Shown here: positions 58,101 to 64,000 of the stretch, piece after piece
Numbering within the stretch: position 1 is the first letter of the stretch
Layout of the letters: each line of letters starts with the position of its first letter
Assembly (NCBI GenBank): GCA_963995505.1
Contig: OZ023192.1
Coordinates: 11,577,001 to 11,641,000 of the forward strand
DNA length: 64,000 bases
Direction of reading: 5' to 3'
Source: Hypericum androsaemum
Lineage: Eukaryota > Streptophyta > Magnoliopsida > Malpighiales > Hypericaceae
Notes under the pieces: generated by a model
What the model was told of the DNA's origin: nothing
The model's input: only the letters and a program-made list of their open reading frames with translations
Databases searched by the model: none
Program-made: the position numbers and the translations under genes

Positions 58101-58549
58101 TGTCACCCTGAACCATAAAAACATAATTAATTAGCGGGATCACCGTTAGAATTTTTATTTTCGACCTAAAATGGTAAACAAACAGTTTGGATACTATACT
58201 CACATGGTGACCGCCCATCAAAGGGACAAGAAACGAGGGGATCATAACGGCTGTTCCTAACGCCAAAACATAATGCTGGAACCCCAAAGCAATCGCCTCT
58301 CCTAATTAAAGCACCAAAAGCACAAGTCACAAAAACACATTATATAAGTGTCTGAGATTAGTTGCGAGTGCGGTCGACTTGTTGGATTCGGAGACTCAGA
58401 CAATAAGTGATCAACTGATGAATGTAGTATAATATGAGAGAGAGACCAGCTTACGTACCCCAAGATGGGTTAGAGTCGATACAGTATTCTAAACCATGAA
58501 GCTGGTCTGATGGTGGATGGCTGATCTCTTCTACCTTTGGAGCTGCCAT
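55124..58549 (-). CDS. nucleobase-ascorbate transporter (NAT1/2/3 type)
   Basis: Thirteen exons on the minus strand: 58549-58459, 58301-58204, 58107-57931, 57237-57137, 57041-56966, 56845-56786, 56591-56407, 56322-56226, 56150-56005, 55931-55840, 55750-55673, 55578-55418, 55336-55124. Phases are consistent throughout and give 524 aa, typical for the family. It is a multi-span membrane permease of the NAT/NCS2 family, which carries purines, uracil or related compounds with protons. Recognised features: the QH of TM1 (GFQHYVLALGTAVMIP), TRLPTVIGGSYAFMVP, the NAT signature ENIGLLGSTRVG at 345-356, and the conserved end RNEEFYTLPFNLNRLFPPS. The start MAAPKVEE and the DSNPSWGEAIALGFQHY region place it with Arabidopsis NAT1/2/3. 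Intron 3 carries a tandem duplication that includes the end of exon 3. Substrate cannot be deduced. Confidence 0.95.
57481..57979 (-). repeat. tandem duplication of about 242 bp across the exon 3 / intron 3 junction of the NAT gene
   Basis: 57481-57722 and 57738-57979 are two copies at a constant offset of 257 bp, with scattered substitutions. The copy nearer exon 3 contains the last 49 bp of that exon and its splice donor. The intronic copy (57674-57722) repeats that exon end, encoding HDPSLTSTQDDRL instead of HDPSLTSIEDDHL, with its own intact GT donor but no acceptor of its own. Confidence 0.9.
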
Positions 58550-58643
58550 TTTCCTCTCTTAGAGAGCTTGCTTCTGAGAATATCCTAACTGGGTATCTCC
58601 CAAGAGACCCTAGGACTAGTGCCAGCCAGAGAGGAATGTGAAG

Positions 58644-58646
<3 letters not shown>

Positions 58647-58680
<34 letters not shown>

Positions 58681-58870
58681 CTTTTCTCGGTGGAAGCAAA
58701 GAAAAGTGCAGTTTGATTGACTCAAGCAAAAGGAGACATGGAAAAAAGTGAAGTAGAAAAAGAAGCTAATGTGTATCTAGTGAAGAGAAAGTTGGCCTAA
58801 AGATAGAGATTTAGCCAATTTATGAAATGGCTACTTGCCGCCCACTTTTAAGTTTTCTATATATGCATCT
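58647..58870 (-). promoter_or_regulatory. leader and core promoter of the NAT gene with (GA/CT)n
   Basis: A GA run at about 58647-58677 on the plus strand reads as a CT-rich leader on the gene strand. A TATA-like GCATATATAG (minus strand, about 58855-58866) would place transcription start near 58830, giving a leader of roughly 280 bases. Confidence 0.45.
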
Positions 58871-60094
58871 CGTCTCTTGTCTTTAGCTTACCAAAGTGCT
58901 TTTGCCCTTGTCAAGTGGGTTAATATTTTTTGACGCACTCTTTCCCTATCACGAATTTTTTCTACCAGGTTTTCTCGTGATAGGGTTTTGACGAGGTTGA
59001 CGGTCGCAAAGTCACGAGAGACCGAGAAGGGAGTCTTGCACTAAATAAGATGTACTTGGCCATTTTTCTTAATATATAGGGGCTTGTTCGCCCCTCCAAT
59101 TCACAAAAAAGCGCTTTTGCCCTCTTTTGAATTATTTTTGGTTTATGAACAATCCATGGTATCGGCTTTATAAGTTGATTAATTTAAATTCGAAACGGAT
59201 AATATTTTTAAAAAGTGAAAAAAAATTTCTAACAAATATTTAATATAATTTAAGTAATTTTGTGCCCTCTTTGAGTTTGTAACTAAATACAGAAAGTTGC
59301 CGTTAACTTTTGCCGGGTGTTTCCGAAACTGCCCCCGGAGGAACTGCCAAACTTTATGTTACCGTTGTTGCATTTATTTTACTCATCTCATCTGACTCCT
59401 CACTGTCTATAACGAGTCCCACAACTTTCTTGATTAGTTTGTTGGGGTTTAAATTGCTTGGAAATGAGGAAAATGTGTGCATTCGCATTATCACCCCGTT
59501 TGAAAGTTGATTGAGTTATTCTACTTCAACTACGACGAGTCGAGTTTGTGCATTTGGAAATACAGCGGTACTAAATATTTGCAAAAAAGTTTTGATAATT
59601 TTTAAAAGTACAACTCTACTCCAACCTATATTAATCTATTGGAGTCGGTGAATCTCCAGTTAAAAAAAAGTAATAACCGTCCTCAACTGTTAAGATATTT
59701 TGAGATACTATTCGATGTCTTAGATCCGACTCTAGAGAGGAATTTTTGTCACTCATAGGTTAGCATGTTAAACAAATTTCATAAGCAAAACATATTTTAC
59801 GCGCAGATTCTATCATTCTAAGTCGAACATAAATTTCAAAAAATAAAAAGAACATGGAAAGTTGTATTTATTGGGAATTTTATGTCCATTATATAGAGGA
59901 GATAGGATATGGAGGTAGTTTTTTGATTTTCACCTCGAAAATTAATTTCTCTCATATTTTTCTGTCATAATTATTTATGATCGTTGCGAGTTACCACTTT
60001 TTTTGTCAACTTTTTAAAAATGAGAGATGCAATACGAGAACTTTCCAGCTAATAACATTTGTTCTATTGGCACAAGATTTTTATGAATTGACAG
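58871..60094. other. AT-rich intergenic DNA upstream of the NAT gene
   Basis: No gene or element end recognised. The distal promoter of the transporter is presumably here. Confidence 0.4.
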
Positions 60095-60145
60095 AAGGTT
60101 AAGATTTAATTTGCGTCAAATGTAATTATGGTGTAAAAATTTATA
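60095..60145 (+). mobile_element. 3' fragment of the SINE family
   Basis: Contains 'caaatgtaattatggtgtaaaaattta', nearly identical to the 3' end of the copy at 14072-14160. The promoter boxes are missing or unrecognisable. Confidence 0.45.
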
Positions 60146-60288
60146 AAAAATTACTTTTAAAAAAATACTAGAAGTTTCTAGAAAAGCACCTAATACTATT
60201 TTCGACCAAGCGCATTTAAATTTAAAATAATGATAAGATCGGGTACATTAGTATTAGTATAATCGCATGACTCCTTATCCGCACATCG

Positions 60289-60359
60289 AAAGTCTTTTTT
60301 TTTTGAAAATTTTTTACACCATGTCATGATTTAAACCTTAGATCTCCTTAAATAATTAC
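60289..60359 (-). mobile_element. 5'-truncated SINE with 19-bp TSD
   Basis: The 71-bp insert reads on the minus strand as a B-box-like AAGGTTTAAATCATG, then tggtgtaaaaaattttc and a poly(A) tail. It is flanked by a perfect 19-bp duplication, ACTCCTTATCCGCACATCG (60270-60288 and 60360-60378). The 3' part matches the other SINE copies, so this is one more target-primed insertion of the same family. Confidence 0.8.
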
Positions 60360-60378
60360 ACTCCTTATCCGCACATCG

Positions 60379-63160
60379 GAACTTACTCTCCCAGTTTGTA
60401 ACAAGTGACTTCTCCACGCATTGAAAGTTACTCCTTCAGAATATAATAAGTAAAAAAAAGCCTTTCCAAAAGTAAAATCTGTTAGGTGGTATTCTTGTTA
60501 GGTATCTTTTAGCTTATAAATGTGGATCCTTTTTTTCTTTGAAGCTCCTATGCAGTACATGTAGGATAATTATTTTTCAGTTTCTGTTTGAGTCAAAAGA
60601 AAAAAAAAAGTTGTCATCATTATCATTTACATCGACCGACGAACATTAAAATGCTTTCTATTGTTATTGACATCATCACATATTTTCCTTTTGGGGGGAG
60701 AACAATAATTTGTTGAGCATCAATTTATAGGATTCTGATGTGAACTAAGATGCTCAAGAATGAAATGAAATGGATGCGACTACCTACATAATGTTATGAA
60801 GTTTAAATAAATGCGGTTCCTCTTTTTTTTTTAATGCTGTTCAGCTTATCTTAGACCCAATTACAAGAAAATATTTGTGTTTAGATTACTAACAGATTTA
60901 TGTATTTTTATTTATATTTTAGTAATTTGAAACTTTTTATAAAATTTCCAGGACTCTTTTAATGTTTTCATATTTGCATACATGCTATTACTTCATATAA
61001 CCACATAACTCACCCATTTGGTCGATAGCTCTTAATTGTTGATATCAGATATTTTTTGTAAAAGTGGAGTCATTGTTGCTATTAAATTGTAAAAAAAAAA
61101 GTTTTAGACAGAAGAAAAAAATATGATCATATTATTTTTTTAATTAGATATAATTTTATTACTTTTGAGAACAGGTTACAAACCAAGTTCATAAAAAAAA
61201 TCAACAAGAGTGAAACACCACATGGTATGGGATATGTAAGCATGGTCACCATTGTCATCCTCGTGATATTAAGTATAAAATTAAATCTTGGTTACCAAAT
61301 TTCTTAGTTGTGTTAGATCATATCAATCATTCTCCAACTCGTAAGAGAATAAAATATAACGTTATAAATAGGTTCATAGTAATCAACAGGGTAATGGGAA
61401 ATCCTAAAATCTCAGCAGGCAAAAAAAAGTTAAAAATTCATTTTATTTCTGGAAATCAAAGTTAAAATTCTAAAGGTCTTAGACCGTTGTCTGGTGTTTT
61501 GGTCTAAATAATTTGAAATTAGTTTAAGCAGTTAATTTATGTGACATCGGTATAAGAAACGTACTAATAGTGTCACATTGGTACGAGCAAACTAAACAAC
61601 TTTGAATTGGAGTTCAAAGATTTCCGGAACGTTTGTCGAGTTCCTCGACTCCAGTTCCAACTGAACGATTAATTAACTAACAACTGAATTATTTTTTAGA
61701 GAATAAATTTTAAAAAGGTGAAAAGGTGTGTTGAGAATCTCATATTAAGTACAAGAGAGATAAAATTATTTATAATTATTTCGCATACTCAATTTTTTAA
61801 GATTTTTGGTTGGATATGAAGTAACTAATATGAGATCAGAACGAAGTTCGTTCTCGTACTCATTATTATTCTTGTAGTACCTATTCTTTTTAAATTTTGG
61901 TTAGATATTGAGATACTCAATTGGTTAGTTTTTTTGATCAGTAATTATGTTTATCTTAAAATAGAAATTTACGAGTAACCCAAATCCGGGTATAATAAAT
62001 TTATCATAAGTAAAATCGATGAGCTTCATTTGATAACATGTGTTGAGATTATTGGACATTGTACAGTAAATTTACCAATTTAGTGTTCTTTTTGTAATAT
62101 ATGAAGAATCTAACTGTGGTATATGGATCTTATACTTACGAGCGGCAATTGAAAAACTTTTCATGATTCTATAGTATTATATGATGATATCTATTTAGTA
62201 CAAATATGAGTGGTATGTTAAATGATGACTTTTTAACTTAATACATTTGTACTAAATAAAATATATTTATATTTTTATAATTATCATTCTAGCTAAAAAG
62301 TTTTTTTTGAAGTGGTTCTAGCTAAAAAGTTCACTTTCAATACCAGCTGTCCTCTTTTCTTCCGCATAAAGTCAAATTGCAATCTCCTTTTTTTTCTCAA
62401 AGTTGTTAGTTGTGCAATCTCTTACATCAACTATTGGGGTGTTACTCTAGCTAATCGAATTCGAGTTCTTGCTAATGCACATGTGTTAAATATTTACTTG
62501 TTGAAAGAACTTTGCCGTCTTTTAGAAATCTCACCTGATTCAAATCTAGATTAATCGTTCTACTAAGTCAAACACCATATGATATAAAATCAAAAAATGG
62601 TTAGTTGTGTTTTTTTCTAATAGTAAAGTTATTAGCTACGTTGTTAGTCGATTTGATTCACCTCATTTTACAGTTTTCCACGACTTGTTGCAACTTGATA
62701 TATATATATATTTGAAATCTTTAGTATTTTGATTGGAACAATGTGGAACCTATTTAGAAAACGAATCTGTAATAATATTATTTTATATTTATAAAATTTA
62801 TAACAAAACCTATTTTTTATCACGTGTTTCAACTTCATGATATTTTTTTCCCTTCCATCTGCTCTGCTCAGGAGGACCCTACTTGAATTAGTAAAATTGC
62901 ATAAATAGGTTGGACAAAAACAACAGTCTGACTAGGCCCCGACGTGTGAGAGATCACTTTACAAATATCTAACGTCTCTATTTTTCATACCAAGAAAAAA
63001 ATCATCCTAATTCTGATAAATATACAAAGCGTCATGGATGTACGAGCCTATTTCCCTTTGTTTTTCTCAAAACCAACAATGTCACTAATTTAAACCGAAT
63101 TAAGTAATATTACACAGTTGTATTTTGAGATTCGAACTTGAAACATAAAACTAAGTTAGA
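60379..63160. other. AT-rich intergenic DNA
   Basis: No gene found. A plus-strand frame at 62312-62554 has no family features. Poly(A/T) runs are frequent (for example near 60600 and 61090) but no element could be delimited. Confidence 0.4.
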
Positions 63161-63174
63161 ACAATTTGTCGCAA

Positions 63175-63295
63175 TTTTTGGTAAGTATAAATATGTGCAT
63201 TTGGCCTAATGGCACATGTTTAGCATCACTTGATATATGTTCAAATTTCAATCCATGATAGAAGTGTAACTAAGTGTAAAAAATTACCAAAAAAG
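63175..63295 (+). mobile_element. full-length-looking tRNA-derived SINE with 14-bp TSD
   Basis: 121 bp flanked by a perfect 14-bp duplication, ACAATTTGTCGCAA (63161-63174 and 63296-63309). An A-box-like TTTGGCCTAATGGCAC (63200-63215) is followed by a B-box-like TGTTCAAATTTC about 30 bp on. The 3' end 'gaagtgtaactaagtgtaaaaaatt' resembles the other copies. It seems the least truncated member in the window and is a good reference for the family. Confidence 0.75.
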
Positions 63296-63309
63296 ACAAT
63301 TTGTCGCAA

Positions 63310-64000
63310 GCTAATCTCTCTCGATGCTAAACCGTTCCAAACTTTTAATTTTTGCAGTTGGAGTTAACTTTTAATTCTAGCCAAGGTAAAAAAAAATGTA
63401 ATTTGACTAGTTCGACCATGAATCGACCATTTAGGCGTACCAGGTTTGGGGTTGGTAGGCCCACCTTGTTCCGCACGAAATCTGTTCAGACCGGATAGTT
63501 CGACCGAATTTTTTGACTCGAATCCCCCGTTCAGACTAGATTTGGTTTGAAATCAACACTAAATTAAATAAAAAATAGCATTACAAGCTCTGTTTCTTCA
63601 ATCAACACAAAATAAACTAAATCAACAAAGAAAAATGAATTGAAGATGAAATAAATTGGTTGGAACATGAATTTTGAAACATATATTTAGACTATTTAGT
63701 CTATATATTATTATTTTAAAATAGTAAAAAATAAACGTGCAATCCGGTCAGGCCAACTATCCGACCGATCGACTTAGAGGATGAAAAAAATCCTGGGTCG
63801 GCCTCCATATCGTTTTTTAAAACCAATTGGATTTAGACTATACTGTACGTTCGCACTTCACATATTTATAATACCTCCCACGAGCAACGAAAGTTAAAAA
63901 AAAACAAAGACGAGTAACGAAGTTATTATTTGAGAGGTATTGCTCAGGTTGTATGGGGGAGCTCTCCAAGAAAAAAAGGTCACAAGGGCCAAAATCAACG
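63310..64000. other. intergenic DNA, part possibly a MITE
   Basis: From about 63405 to 63830 the sequence has several 'gttcgaccgaa', 'ccgaccgatcgac' and 'ccggtcaggcc' motifs in both orientations, as in common plant MITE-like repeats. I could not define terminal repeats or a TSD, so no element is called. Confidence 0.3.

Noticed and set aside
63405..63830. MITE with CCGACC-type motifs
   Set aside because: Motifs in both orientations are suggestive, but no terminal repeat or target duplication could be fixed.
1..64000. CRISPR arrays, bacterial operons, phage or organelle inserts
   Set aside because: Nothing of this kind was seen; gene structure and repeats are those of a plant nuclear genome.

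Overview
This window is plant nuclear DNA, most likely from a flowering plant and probably a dicot. It is AT-rich, its genes have many short GT-AG introns, and its transposons are plant families: Cassandra and other short LTR elements, Pack-MULEs, a Helitron, Ty1/copia, Ty3/gypsy, LINEs and tRNA-derived SINEs. Nothing in the sequence fixes the species. Exon boundaries below were read by hand from splice sites, reading phase and remembered family sequences. No alignment or expression data were available.

Three intact host genes are present. (1) A BIN2-type GSK3/shaggy-like kinase, the brassinosteroid-signalling repressor family, lies on the minus strand at 9552-12851 (12 coding exons, 381 aa). 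(2) A plant GDP-fucose O-fucosyltransferase-family protein lies on the plus strand at 52536-55001 (8 exons, 620 aa). (3) A nucleobase-ascorbate transporter of the NAT1/2/3 type lies on the minus strand at 55124-58549 (13 exons, 524 aa). Genes 2 and 3 converge, with 122 bp between their stop codons. The three show no sign of a shared pathway.

Most of the rest is mobile DNA. 1-8.5 kb: a Pack-MULE carrying a lipoyl synthase gene fragment, a relic MULE end, and decayed LINE and gypsy pieces. 14-22.5 kb: a SINE next to a Cassandra LTR; a very young 2.2-kb non-autonomous LTR element inserted in a 22-bp minisatellite; a G-rich satellite; a Helitron filled with a GGTCCG-type repeat; a gypsy-like LTR. 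22.5-30.8 kb: a decayed plus-strand LINE, a two-LTR Cassandra element and a further MULE. 31.0-38.8 kb: a complete, apparently young Ty1/copia element with an intact 1372-aa polyprotein. 39.5-49 kb: a solo gypsy-type LTR, a decayed minus-strand LINE, two more MULE-type elements (one carrying a 22-bp minisatellite), another minisatellite and a Cassandra LTR. 49.8-50.1 kb: an F-box/LRR gene relic. 59-64 kb: AT-rich DNA with copies of the same SINE family.

The most useful new observations are the target-site duplications and terminal structures that define most of these elements exactly, the lipoyl-synthase capture, the repeat-filled Helitron, the SINE family, and a tandem duplication in the transporter gene that copies the end of an exon with its splice donor.
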